DNA of 64,000 nucleotides from assembly GCF_000209165.1 (NCBI RefSeq), contig NC_009043.1, positions 1,710,001 to 1,774,000 of the forward strand, written 5' to 3'. Position 1 is the stretch's first letter, and each line of letters begins with the position of its first letter. Both the position numbers and the translations under genes were made by a program. This stretch comes from Scheffersomyces stipitis CBS 6054. Its lineage: Eukaryota; Ascomycota; Pichiomycetes; Serinales; Debaryomycetaceae. The notes below the pieces were generated by a model. It was not told the DNA's origin and searched no databases. It saw nothing but the letters and a program-made list of their open reading frames with translations. Shown piece by piece: positions 30,133 through 40,761 of the stretch.

Positions 30133-31730
30133 GGTTTCGGTATAGAGGAAGACGTTGTGGGATTGTTCACCGAATTCTGGGGATGCCAGATAAGGTAGAT
30201 CGTGATGTCGCAATGTCGCAATATCGCAAAGTCGCAGAAAAGAACAGCCGAAGGGAGACTTGAGCCAAGTGTCGCATGATTCAGATGTTTTGTATTGCAC
30301 GTGATAGATCATGTGACAAAAATATTTTATAGCCAATGTGAGAGAATTTAGACAATACTGCATGATGGATGTGGAATGGGGCTGAAGAAGTGAAGACTTG
30401 CTGAGAGAGATAGGAGAGAATAGGAGAGAATAGGAGATTGATACGACAAAATAGGAGACCAGTACAAGGAAATAGGAGAGAGCAAAGATAAGGATGAAGG
30501 CAAGTGGGCTGGTGTCGAAGAGGCTGAATCTAGAAACAGAAGGGCTGAAGAAAACAGTGCTTCAGACAGAATAAACATTCAAATAGGAAAGTGAAAAATG
30601 TCTGAAAACACTGTGACTTCACATAAGACGAAAAGATACGAAGAGTGTGGAAAACAATGAAGCAGGCTGGGGTCCAGACAGAGACGCAAATTCTGGTGGC
30701 AAATGCGGTGCTTAAAATAGAACTATTTCGATTCGGATCGAGCCCGACCGGTAGGACTGCCCCATTGGTAGACCGTGAAACGGGCAGGGCCTAGAGACGG
30801 CGAGCTCAGGAAGAAAGCAACGGAGCTGGAGCTCAGGAAGAAGACGCAAGCACAATTTCAATTGCTACTGGAATTGAGAATTCGTAAAGGTTGCAACCGT
30901 GGAAAAAGACTGCGGCAGAATATGTCGACACGAAAATGGTCAAGTCGCCGATAGGAATAATCAGGAGTCGCTAGGCAGCCGTCTGTATGCGAGTCACGTG
31001 CTGCGTTCACCGAGATTCACCATGAGCTTGTAGTACAAAGGAGAAGTCCGGAAGGCGAAAGAGATGACCAGCTCAAACGACAAATTCAGGAACAGGCTCA
31101 GAACTACGCCCCCTGTGGAAAGGGACAAAAAAAATAAGAATTGAGTCCTCCTAGTTAACAATAGCAGAGGTCTGTCTATTAGTCACGAAAGGTGCCGGAG
31201 TTTCCTAGTCTCGCCGTACGGTGTGTAGGATTAGTAATTTTTCCTGCCTCGTAATTCTTACGGAGTTAATCCGTACTCGAACGACGGCGGTGTAAGGCCG
31301 TGGCTGGTATTGTCTGTGTGAAATGGCAAGCGGCTAAGCAATTGCAGCCGGAGCCACTCGGGAAAGCTCGACCAAACCAGGAGAGAAATGGACGAGCTGG
31401 AAAACTGTGTCAGGAAGGTTTTCGATGATTCCTGATCCGCTTATGTCAGCACAAAAGTCAAGAAATAGAAGCAACAGAAATAAATAGAAAGACGCCAACG
31501 GCGGCAGAAACACAGAAAGCATTCTGAAATAATTACTGACACATTGCAGACAATTCAGATGCATTCAGACACAAAGAAAACACAATAATGACTCAATTAC
31601 TAATTAATACAGACAACTGCTTCCAGAATTGTCAGCAATTGTGTTTACTTTGCTAATGGTGCCTCGCGCTAAGTTGTGAATTTGGTTCTGACCAGTAGCC
31701 CAGACAGACAGCAAACGGAGCGCTGTCAAA

Positions 31731-31771
31731 GACAGCAGACAGCAGACAGCAGACAGTAGACAGTAGACAGC
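31731..31771. repeat. Heptanucleotide tandem repeat
   Basis: Three gacagca units, two gacagta units and a final partial gacagc. More AGACAG/GACA words are scattered over 31690-31890 in the promoter of the Zn2Cys6 factor. Confidence 0.85.
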
Positions 31772-32333
31772 ATTGGCCGAGACAATTGACCAGCACGTAA
31801 CGTAGCGCGAGACAAATGACTGTAGACCCGCGGGCAAACTGTAGACAGACTCAAGACAAAAACTTTGCCAACAGACACCAGACAGCGAACTCCACACAAA
31901 ACTCTATTTTCAATTCCATTGTCTTCTGGACACGCTTGCATCACATATTCCAGATCCTCCCCTAGCAGGACCATCATCCCAAATTGTGTCTGATCCTGGA
32001 ACTGCCGTTCGACTACCGCCGCAAGGGCGCATGATATCTCTCTCGATCAATCTTCGTATGTATTCCCCAAACGGGAATTCCCGATGCAGACACTGCGATT
32101 GTGCACCATGCACCAATAATAAAAAAAAAATTCCACTTGCTTCTCTGGGCTCCATAAATAAAAGCGGGTTTGCTTTTGGAGGCAAATTCACTTCAATTTC
32201 AATCCATCTGTATTTCTGTTTTCAGGTTTAACCATTTTTCCTACGTCCTAAGCACAACGCTGGTACTGGCGTCACTCAGCGAGTCCCGTGACGTTTTTCC
32301 TTACCCTGCCACCTCTTCCCACCGCTTCCATCC

Positions 32334-32345
32334 ATGGCCCAATAG
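32334..32345 (+). promoter_or_regulatory. Three-codon uORF before the Zn2Cys6 factor
   Basis: ATG GCC CAA TAG lies in the leader and stops two bases before the main ATG at 32348. So short a gap makes reinitiation at the main ATG unlikely, so the uORF could repress, unless the scanning ribosome passes it or transcription starts downstream. Confidence 0.55.
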
Positions 32346-32347
32346 CC

Positions 32348-35300
32348 ATGTCTACCAAGAAGCGCAATAGAGCCACTAAGGTGTGCGACTTCTGTAGAAG
32401 GCGCAAAGTTAAGTGTGATTTGGGGAACCCCTGCTCCACCTGTGTCAAGTACGGCCACCGCAATTGCCGATACAAGGAACAAGACAACGAGGCCGACTCA
32501 GACTTCAAAGTCCAGGATCAGTTGCTCCAGTTAAAGGAGAAATTGAGACTGCTCGAAGAGTCTGTAAATCAGAACCCAGCCTTCAGTGAGTACCACAAGG
32601 AAAAGAGCAGCATCAGCAGTAGCAGCAGCAGCAGCAGCAACATTAATAACTATAACAGTAATCGTAACATTTCTAGTAACAACAGTGTCAATAACAGTAG
32701 TAGCGTGAATAGCAAGATCAATAACAATCTAAACAACAATCTTAGCAATCTTAACATTAACAACAACCCTAACAGCATCAATGTTAATGACAACCTCAAT
32801 ATCAACAACGAAGATGTCAACTTCAACAGCAATATCACCAACAATAACAAACGACAACATCTTGCGGCCAGCAGTTCGCCACCATTTGAGAACCCTGGTT
32901 TTGGAATCTTGGATGTACGGAGCGTCTTAGGGAGAAACCCCGTTGCATCAGAGGAGGATGTAATCAACTTCTACGATGGATACTCGTCCGTCTACGACAA
33001 GGAACCAATTAGAAGACGGAATTTCGGGCCCATGGCATGGGTCACTTTAGTAAAAGTGGATAACTGTAGTGGGAAGCTCTGGGACTATATACATTGTGTC
33101 AAGAACTCGAACAAGGAAATCCGGGGCGCCAAGTTTAACGGCGAGATGTTAAGCAAAGTAGACGTTTTTCCCACAGCCAACGCAGTGGACCAGGATTTCC
33201 GAGAAAAGGTCACCGAAGATGAAGGGTTCAACGAAGTGAGGCCATATAAAGATGTTGCCTATAAACTCTCACCGGGACACAATAAGTCTTCTATTGACAA
33301 TAAGCATTCTCAGAATACTTTGAATGAGAAGGCCAAGAGCTTAGGCTTGATGTTCTACCAAGGGGGATTGGACGAGGAGTTGGCGTTGATCGAAAAGATC
33401 CGCTTGGTCTTGCCCAAACGTAAAGTCATATGGCTATTGTATAAGCGATACTTCACCCACTTGTATCTGGCCTTGCCATTGCTTGACGAAGTCGTCTTCA
33501 AGGAAAAGATCCAGAAGCTCGTGGGCCAGGAAAGCTACGAGGATGTAGATGTCAAAGTGCAAGTGGAGATGCGATTGGATTTCGCCCAGTTGGGATTGTT
33601 GCTCATAGTACTTCGTTTGAGTTACTTGACGTTGTTCACGAATGTCGCTTCTATCAATGAGGCGAACTTGATTCTGAATGATCCATCACCAAGAGCCCAG
33701 GAAATCAAGTATTTATTGAACAATCCCATCAACATCGACGTTATAGATGTGGCTCAGAGCTGTCTTAACCAGTTTAACCTAATGAAGAATGTCAACATGA
33801 CCACCATGCAATTGGCCATGTACATGAGGATCTACCACATGTATGCTCCTGAAGAAGGCGACGGTATCGACGGTGGAGATGCGCAGGTGTTTAATGCCAT
33901 GTTGATTCAGATGGCTTACTCTCTAGGCTTGCATCGTGAACCAGACAAATTTCCCAAAGAATTGAACGACGAAAAGACAAACAACCTTGGAAGAAAAATG
34001 TGGTACATGTTGTTGGTGTTTGACATGAACAACTGTATGGCTAATGGTACTCCCATGAATGTACACAGGTTGTCTTTCGACACCGTATTCCCTTTTTATA
34101 GACCAGGAAACGAGAACGTCATAGATGTGGAGGTAGAAAAAAGCGTCTTAAGTTCATTCAACCGTTTCAACAACGTGTACGCTCCCATGACAGAAATTCT
34201 CGATATGATTGTCAAAGTCAAGGGAGGGGTCAAGATGACCGATCTTGCTGAGAAATTGTCGTATATGGAATCTCACTTTGTAGAGGAGTATGGCAAGATA
34301 GGCAATCATTTCGACGCTGGAAACTTGAGTCAAGTTGAAGTATACCAGACAACATTAAAAGTCAAAATCCATCTAACCTCCAATATGTTTGTTGTCACAA
34401 TTTTTTTCCACATCTTCAACTATTACGAGAAGAAAGGATTTTCTGAGTTAGCCTTCTTTTACCTCAAGAAGATTTTCTTGATCACCATCTTAGACTTAAT
34501 GCCTTTCTATTTTGAATTCTTAGACCGCTCCCATATTATTTTCAAGAATTCCACGGATTTGAGCATTACTCCCGCATTTGAAATGGTGACTCATAAGGCT
34601 CTTATTGTATTGATGAGTATACTATTAAGAGTTAGATTTGCTATCAAGACGAGCGAGGACTCCTTTGATCACAATATGAAATTAATCAAGGTTATCAGCT
34701 ACAAGATATATTACGACTGTTTGATTAGAATTAAGGGTCTTCTCGAAAAGTGTTTGGGCGTTTTCAGAGAGAGCATTGCAAAGTTAAGTCACAGATATTA
34801 CTATTCGTGGAGAATTACCAAGGCACAGAACTTCTTAAACACACTTTTGACAAGCGACCAGTTATACGAGACTTATGCTCCCCGCATGAGCGGGCCCAGA
34901 TTGGAATTCACTAATGCCATGTTGGAAGAATTGACCACTATTCTTGAAAAGGCTTTATACAAAGTGAAGGAACACAAGAAGGCCCAAAAAGGTGGGTCTC
35001 AAGCATCTAAAGCAGATCCAACGGTCAAGAGGGATCCTGCGAGCTACACCGTTAGTGGATCTGTTGGACTGAGTGACGATCGCTGTAATTCATACGAAGA
35101 TCGTGACAAGATTACACCTACTTTTTCGAGTACTTCTGTTGGATCAACTACCTCTAATGACAACTATTTTGACGGTGACTACTTGCCCAATGACCAGATC
35201 GACTCCATTTGGTTACAGATGATGTCGTTGAAGAGTCAGGCGGCAGATCCCACAGCCAACTTCAACACCCCTGCCCCACTTGGAGTGGGCATTCCTGGAT

Positions 35301-35449
35301 CAAGTATGTATGACGCATTGGGAACGCCTGGTGCGTCCCTTGGTGGGGACATGGGTCCTTATCTTGAGACAGATAATCTCAACCTCTATCAGCGAGACGA
35401 TTTCTTTGGAAACATGCCTCTTGAAGAGATCTTCAAAGACTTCAGCTGA
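32348..35449 (+). CDS. Zn(II)2Cys6 fungal transcription factor
   Basis: A 1,033-aa DNA-binding regulator. The start is the ATG at 32348 (MSTKKRNRATK); the frame is open 20 codons upstream but only from a GTG. The zinc cluster is C-x2-C-x6-C-x5-C-x2-C-x7-C at residues ~12-39 (CDFCRRRKVKC...). A Leu-rich linker (about 57-75) may dimerise. An Asn/Ser-rich stretch covers about 85-175. The fungal-specific middle homology region spans about 350-620, with LIQMAYSLGLHREPDKFP and GRKMWYMLLVFDM. The C-terminal 150 residues are acidic/Ser-rich and could activate. It belongs to the broad Mrr1/Hap1/Stb5-like group; the target genes cannot be inferred. It is divergent from GID7. Confidence 0.92.
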   Translation: MSTKKRNRATKVCDFCRRRKVKCDLGNPCSTCVKYGHRNCRYKEQDNEADSDFKVQDQLLQLKEKLRLLEESVNQNPAFSEYHKEKSSISSSSSSSSNINNYNSNRNISSNNSVNNSSSVNSKINNNLNNNLSNLNINNNPNSINVNDNLNINNEDVNFNSNITNNNKRQHLAASSSPPFENPGFGILDVRSVLGRNPVASEEDVINFYDGYSSVYDKEPIRRRNFGPMAWVTLVKVDNCSGKLWDYIHCVKNSNKEIRGAKFNGEMLSKVDVFPTANAVDQDFREKVTEDEGFNEVRPYKDVAYKLSPGHNKSSIDNKHSQNTLNEKAKSLGLMFYQGGLDEELALIEKIRLVLPKRKVIWLLYKRYFTHLYLALPLLDEVVFKEKIQKLVGQESYEDVDVKVQVEMRLDFAQLGLLLIVLRLSYLTLFTNVASINEANLILNDPSPRAQEIKYLLNNPINIDVIDVAQSCLNQFNLMKNVNMTTMQLAMYMRIYHMYAPEEGDGIDGGDAQVFNAMLIQMAYSLGLHREPDKFPKELNDEKTNNLGRKMWYMLLVFDMNNCMANGTPMNVHRLSFDTVFPFYRPGNENVIDVEVEKSVLSSFNRFNNVYAPMTEILDMIVKVKGGVKMTDLAEKLSYMESHFVEEYGKIGNHFDAGNLSQVEVYQTTLKVKIHLTSNMFVVTIFFHIFNYYEKKGFSELAFFYLKKIFLITILDLMPFYFEFLDRSHIIFKNSTDLSITPAFEMVTHKALIVLMSILLRVRFAIKTSEDSFDHNMKLIKVISYKIYYDCLIRIKGLLEKCLGVFRESIAKLSHRYYYSWRITKAQNFLNTLLTSDQLYETYAPRMSGPRLEFTNAMLEELTTILEKALYKVKEHKKAQKGGSQASKADPTVKRDPASYTVSGSVGLSDDRCNSYEDRDKITPTFSSTSVGSTTSNDNYFDGDYLPNDQIDSIWLQMMSLKSQAADPTANFNTPAPLGVGIPGSSMYDALGTPGASLGGDMGPYLETDNLNLYQRDDFFGNMPLEEIFKDFS

Positions 35450-35673
35450 TTTTTTCGTTTTTTTTCCACGACTTGTTTTACTATTGCTTTTGAAACTAGA
35501 AATTACCATAAAAACCATCAAAAAGACTAAAAAAAAGAATGCTAATTGAATTCAGGAGATCTATTCCAGATTTTGTATATATCATTGTTTATTAACTTGT
35601 AAATAGAACGATTGTGAATGAATGAATGTCTATGTAAATGAACTTTATCTAAATGCGTGGATATCTTTAAGTA

Positions 35674-36654
35674 CTATTTTATTTCCCATAAAATGATGTG
35701 GCCATCCACCGGACTTCTGTAGAGAAGAGAATGCTTGTTGTCAGAGTGGATACTGATTATAGTCCATGGCTGTTCTCTGATATAGAGATTTAAGAACTTG
35801 GAGTGAATGTTTTTCAATGTCAATCTTTCGAGGTTGTGCGAGTATTGAGAGTCCGACGGAAGCTGTGGTACTTGATAAGAGCTTATAAAGTCCTCCACAT
35901 GGTTATACGTATTCAACTGTGAGCTTCCCAGAGCCAACATAGTAAGGTACTCGTAGAGTTCTGCGGTATCTTCCGAATCCAAAGTCTGGACGCTAGTACC
36001 AAGTGGATGCAAGTTTACAAGGTCCGCATTAATCTGTGATATAGCGGCCGTTGCAGATTCAGTGGAAATGAGCTGAATTGGAAAATTGAAAGTTGAAACT
36101 GTTAAACATGTGTACACATTGAATATAGTCTGTATGATATATTGAAGCTCGCTGAAGATGGCTAGTTGGTTATTAGCTATCCGAAGCTGGATCGTGATAT
36201 CATAATTATACGAGACGAACTGTTTCGACCCGTGGCCTATCTTTGACTCTCTGATCTTTTTCAATACAACATTGGGCACGTTGGCCAAGTTTGGCACTTT
36301 TTGGAAAGCTGATTCGCTCACAACGATTTTGAGGATGGAATTTTTCAATGTGAGACTACTGGTATTTGACAACTCTATGCTGGCGTTATCGGATACTGCC
36401 CGGAGATAAATGGCCGAGTTATTCTCGTCAAAGTCAGTATAATCCAATTGCGATAGTATCTCCAACAACGGGGTTTCTGGGGCAGAAGAAGATTTGTGGA
36501 ATTGTACAAGATCAAGGTTAGTATTCAATTCTGGAGTGGCCGAGGAGAGAATGTGAGCCGAATTTATGAAACAAGTTGATCTGAGGGCATACTCAATTGA
36601 CTTGAAGACTTCACTTCCGCTTCCCGACGTCACATGACAGTGTTCCGACAACAT
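35674..36654 (-). CDS. Conserved-looking 326-aa protein, not recognised
   Basis: An uninterrupted 326-aa ORF with normal amino-acid composition, balanced hydrophobic core and a tryptophan-containing C-terminus (SPVDGHIILWEIK). No signal peptide, membrane segment, repeats or low-complexity runs are visible. A predicted mix of strands and helices (KQFVSYNYDITIQLRI, LQYIIQTIFNVY) suggests a globular, perhaps complex-forming nuclear or cytoplasmic protein. It looks like a fast-evolving subunit of the Mediator or kinetochore kind, but no motif proves that. It is convergent with the Zn2Cys6 gene (225 bp between stops). Confidence 0.7.
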   Translation of the reverse strand: MLSEHCHVTSGSGSEVFKSIEYALRSTCFINSAHILSSATPELNTNLDLVQFHKSSSAPETPLLEILSQLDYTDFDENNSAIYLRAVSDNASIELSNTSSLTLKNSILKIVVSESAFQKVPNLANVPNVVLKKIRESKIGHGSKQFVSYNYDITIQLRIANNQLAIFSELQYIIQTIFNVYTCLTVSTFNFPIQLISTESATAAISQINADLVNLHPLGTSVQTLDSEDTAELYEYLTMLALGSSQLNTYNHVEDFISSYQVPQLPSDSQYSHNLERLTLKNIHSKFLNLYIREQPWTIISIHSDNKHSLLYRSPVDGHIILWEIK

Positions 36655-38360
36655 GGTGTTGGTATAGAAAAGAAAGAGTATTATATTGAGGATTAGCCAT
36701 CTTGATATAGCGATGGAGGAGTGTGTATAGAACTAGACTTAGTCTCGAGATTTTCCAAAATGGTCGGGCTCCAGAGATTAGACAACCACCACAAGAAGAT
36801 CTAGTCAGCTTTCGAAAATAAAAATAATAATTGAATAATGATTAAACGTATTAGAGAGTTGCTTTTTATGAATATAAATTGTAATTGGTATTTCTTGTCA
36901 ATTCAAAGATTTTCAACTTGAGTTACCCAACTTTTCTCAACAATTCTGCAAAAGATAACCAAAATGTAAATGATAATTCATCTAAAAAGAACTCTAAAAG
37001 CATTCAAAGATAGCAAGACTTTCGGACCAATTAAAATAGAATATATCAGAGGAGTTTCGGTTGTTACGTCCATCTCATTTAATTACTAGCATTAAGTACT
37101 TGCCTTATTCCTTACAATTAATGAAACCACAAAAATTTCACAGAATCCAGACTTGTACCAGAATCAGCTTGTACAAATTCAACTAGTATCAAGCCAAGAT
37201 ACACGGTAAACCTTTATGGAAATATTTATTGCAACCAGCAGCCCAGAGTTGCAGCCATTTCGGCCCCAATCTCTGCTTTATCTCACACGATGCTACAAGT
37301 AGTCACGTGCCACAATTACTTTTTCTTGAGCTCCAGTATTGGCCGATGTAGCAGCGAAGGCGACCTCCTGCACAGTCAGAGCCCTCGTGGGCCCAATTTA
37401 TCCTCTGGGCTTGTTGACAATTAGAGTAATTGATCTTGTTACACTTAACAGAGGGGTGGAGAAAGCCACTCCTGATCTGGCGAGGAACGGTGGGAGATGC
37501 GGTATGGAGACATTTTCTTTGTTTTTCAGTTGAAACCCTTGTTATTTATGTAGCCACGAAGATTCGTCTCAGTGAGAGCATCACAGTGATGCGATTTTGG
37601 AGCTGAGAAGTTGTCTGTCGCCGAAGTTGCCGTGCCAGTTGTGGTGTCAGGAGTGGCCAATTTAGCGACAGATTTAGGGAAGGAGCGAAAAAAATAGTGA
37701 GAAACGGGGGCATTCTCGCGAGCCAGCACGACACAAATAGCGAGAACTGCAACACGAGACTAATTGTTTCGGGATATTTTTATTGTTACGAGGGGAGACC
37801 TGACATGGTCGGTGAATACAATTTCGGTATAATACACAATCCAAAATGGAATAAATAGTAGAGAATAAATGGCAGATCAGATCAGGCTACCGACGAACAC
37901 TCTTTCTTTCTGCTTATCTTTTATCCTCGACGCAAAATCTGAAGACTGTTCAGAGCTTCAGAGCTTCAGAGTTTCAAAATTTCGGATTTTCAGATTTTCA
38001 GATAGTCCATCTCTTGTGAGTCTCATTGCGACCCGCAGAAATTCTCGCTACAGTTTTCGTTTTCTCAGTAGACCCCATCGTTAGCTGGCAAGACTCTGCA
38101 CCGAGAAATTTCACCTCAGACCATCGATCTTCTCCCAGCTAGCTCGACCAACTCTGCAGCTCACATTAAAGAGGATTTCTGTTCCGAAATCCTTTCCCCA
38201 GAAGTCAGCTCCACCGACGTACTTGTGTTTTGCAAGGTTTCTTGTGTGAAGTCTTCCAATCTTTCTTGATTAGCCATTTCGACCAAGGTATTTTGGATTT
38301 TTTCTCGCTACGATTTCCAAACTTTTCACCACCGCCAAATCCACCATTACCAGCACAACC
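36655..38360. other. Divergent intergenic region, 1.7 kb
   Basis: AT-rich near the 326-aa gene. The short frames at 37339-37755 and 37869-38084 lack protein-like features. From about 37900 the plus strand has ttcagagcttcagag-type short repeats (37945-38000) and a pyrimidine-rich leader for the gene at 38361. No tRNA seen. Confidence 0.5.
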
Positions 38361-39347
38361 ATGCTCCAGTTCCATTACATGGCTCCATGGGTGCCTGGTT
38401 TCACTCACGCAGTGGAAGCCGAGTTGATTGCATCCGAGAACAAGCCGCCGTTCACTCCGTTCCAGTTGGCTACCATCGATAGCAAGACCGGTTTCCCTAA
38501 GAACAGAACTCTCGTGTACAGAGGCTTTCTCTTTGACGACAAGTCGAACAGCACATTGACTTTCACTACCGATAAGCGGATGGATAAATACGACGAATTA
38601 CTCCACAACGACCGTTTTGAGGCTGTATTCTATTTTGGCAGAACTAAAAAGCAGTTCCGGTTCAGTGGCAGAGCCCGCATCATCGACGATGCCCATAGAC
38701 CCAGTATCGACTTGGCTTCTATTCAGCCCAGTACACTTATCGAAAATAATCACAAGAAATCGCTTAAAAGGGCAAAAGAATATGACAACTCCGACTCGGA
38801 GTACTTAGAGTCTGAAAACGACGAGGAACATCATCACCATCATCACCATCACCAACATCACCAACATCACCAACATAACCAAACCAACAATAATAATACT
38901 ATCAAACAACATATCTATAATCCCCAGAGCGTGCCCATATCATGTAGTTTGTTGTCGCCTTCGTTGTTGTCGCAGTTCAACAACGACTCCACCAGCGATT
39001 TGGCGTATCTGACGTTGAACGAATTATCACATTTGCTGTATATCCCTCCTACCGATCAGGAATGGAGTGACGAAATCGAGCGTCAGTGGAATGGCTTATC
39101 CAAGGGATTGAAGAAGTCGTTCAGAAAGCCTCTGCCATTGACTCCGTTGACTGACGAACACGTCAAGCTTATGGACTCTATCAACAGAGGTGTAGATGGC
39201 AAGAAAGACGACCATGGTAAAAAGAACTTCGCCGTAGTAGCCATGTTCATCGACCGTGTTGACTTGGTCGAGCTAGATAAGGACAGACGGTACATCTACG
39301 TCAAGGACCCGCACCAATTGTGGAGCGAGGAAGAAGTTTGTCCTTAG
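38361..39347 (+). CDS. Alr4036-type pyridoxamine-phosphate-oxidase-like flavin protein
   Basis: A 328-aa protein with the split-barrel FMN-binding fold of the Alr4036/PNPOx-like family. Blocks typical of it are seen: MAPWVPGF near the start, PPFTPFQLATIDSKTGFPKN, RTLVYRGFLF, LTFTTDKRMDKYDELLHN, EAVFYFGRTKKQFRFSGRA, and C-terminal DEIERQWNGLSKGLKKSF. The substrate is unknown for the family; FMN binding is expected. A His/Gln/Asn-rich insert (about residues 150-180, eight His in a row) interrupts the fold. M1 is used; M7 (MAPW) is an alternative. A decayed copy of the 3' end lies at 49384-49731. Confidence 0.82.
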   Translation: MLQFHYMAPWVPGFTHAVEAELIASENKPPFTPFQLATIDSKTGFPKNRTLVYRGFLFDDKSNSTLTFTTDKRMDKYDELLHNDRFEAVFYFGRTKKQFRFSGRARIIDDAHRPSIDLASIQPSTLIENNHKKSLKRAKEYDNSDSEYLESENDEEHHHHHHHHQHHQHHQHNQTNNNNTIKQHIYNPQSVPISCSLLSPSLLSQFNNDSTSDLAYLTLNELSHLLYIPPTDQEWSDEIERQWNGLSKGLKKSFRKPLPLTPLTDEHVKLMDSINRGVDGKKDDHGKKNFAVVAMFIDRVDLVELDKDRRYIYVKDPHQLWSEEEVCP

Positions 39348-40761
39348 AGTAGTTGGACTGACGATTCATGATAATGATTATAGACTACGTCATGTATATA
39401 CAATTGACCACGCACAGAGTCTAGTGTAAAGAGCAAGAAGTAGAGAGTAGAGACGAAGATAGAAGATAAATGTTAATAGATAGTACAAAATATAGACAAT
39501 GGCCATGAATAGTCACTGAATTTTGGATATCAGCGACAAATCCTATGAATTATGGTGTATAATTTTGGATGGAGTCATAGCAAACTATACATATAGAGTT
39601 AAGGTGTGCCAGGGGACGGCCAATGACCCATCTTAATATAATGCTGCACCTAAAAGAATCTGTTTCAAAACGATCTTCGTTTTGGAAGTAAAGTTGGTTC
39701 AAAATCTGATCAGGTTCAACATCTAATTGTGGCTGATAGGCTTTGAAAGGGCGGCCCCCTTGTCGCTGGCTATTCATGAATAAAGCTCATGCCTCGAACA
39801 GAAGTATAGTTGCTGGTAATGCAAAACTCAAATACTCCATTTGGATCTGGGCCACATTCTACAGGTCTAGCATTTCGTTAAAACCACTGAATTTGCAATT
39901 GATATCGCACGAAAGTTCATCAAAGTAAGGTATTAAATTTTCATTTTTCTGTTAGCCAGCATGTGAACTAGTAGAACATGAAAACTGGTTGGTCGAGAAG
40001 GTGCCGTTGGTATCATTGCTTACGGAGTAGAAGTTTTCAAGCAGTCGGAAGAGACTACTCAGGAGTTGAAGTCGAAAGTATGCTAGTATTGGCAAGCACT
40101 TTCAGCCTCCTGCACAGTCAATCACACCAAGTGCAGTACGACTATTCTGTCAGAATTTATTAACTCGAAGGGCACAACAGAGGTAAATATTTGTATGAGA
40201 CTTTCACGTCTCCGCAAGAAAAAGGGTATTCACTAATCCAGAACTCCGTGAGATTTCTTAATATTAGGTGTTGGCAACGCGTGGGATATCAGTTTTGGTA
40301 ATGATATTCGCGAAGCAGTCCTAGTCCCAAGCGGAAAGTATCAGAAGTCTGTAACTAATGAGAACAACGAAAGATGCCCCTCAGTTCGCGTCTTCTGTAA
40401 CGTTCTGGGTCTTGAGAATAGCACAGATGACAAAATTGCATTCTATACGATCAATCATATAATAAGGTACTTAGGTATTAATTCTAGAAAGTAAATGCTG
40501 ATAGCACTTCAACTAATCAAAGGATTGTCACGAAACAAAGGAAAAACAGAAAAATTATAAACTTATGTGCAAATAGAGAAAAGGGGCAGTCACAAGAATG
40601 GATAAAGAACTAGGCGTCCGAATGAAAAACAATAAGTATAAGACATCACGATGAATTCTTACGCCGTCCAATTACACGTCATGTGCATTATGGCCGCGAT
40701 GGGTATCAATTAGAATTCATGATATGAGCTACTTTGTGTTGTTACTCTTTCAAAGAATGGA
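39348..40761. other. Intergenic stretch with decayed coding fragments
   Basis: After the 3' UTR of the flavin-type gene comes sequence with frame-broken protein-like pieces: about 39965-40031 (PACELVEHENWLVEKV, then a stop), about 40167-40300, and the 81-codon fragment at 40252-40494. The small ORFs at 39550-39928 are not convincing. AT-rich 3' region of the adhesin follows. Confidence 0.45.
40252..40494 (+). pseudogene. ATG-less 3' remnant of an unknown gene
   Basis: An 81-codon frame (80 residues and a TAA stop) without any ATG, preceded directly by a TGA. Its translation (GVGNAWDISFGND..., VRVFCNVLGL..., IAFYTINHIIRYLGI) has the balanced composition of a folded protein. Upstream pieces in other frames also look coding, suggesting a gene broken by frameshifts. 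I do not recognise the family. An intron-containing gene is an alternative, but no good branch point is placed in front. Confidence 0.35.

Larger units (their letters stand above)
30133..32347. other. Divergent promoter region GID7 / Zn2Cys6 factor
   Basis: This 2.2-kb region holds purine-rich tracts near GID7 (ggagagaata repeats, about 30410-30480), a heptanucleotide tandem repeat at 31731-31771, scattered AGACA words to about 31890, an A10 run at about 32120, and a short uORF just before the transcription factor start. Its length suggests complex regulation of the transcription factor gene. No further gene seen. Confidence 0.55.
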
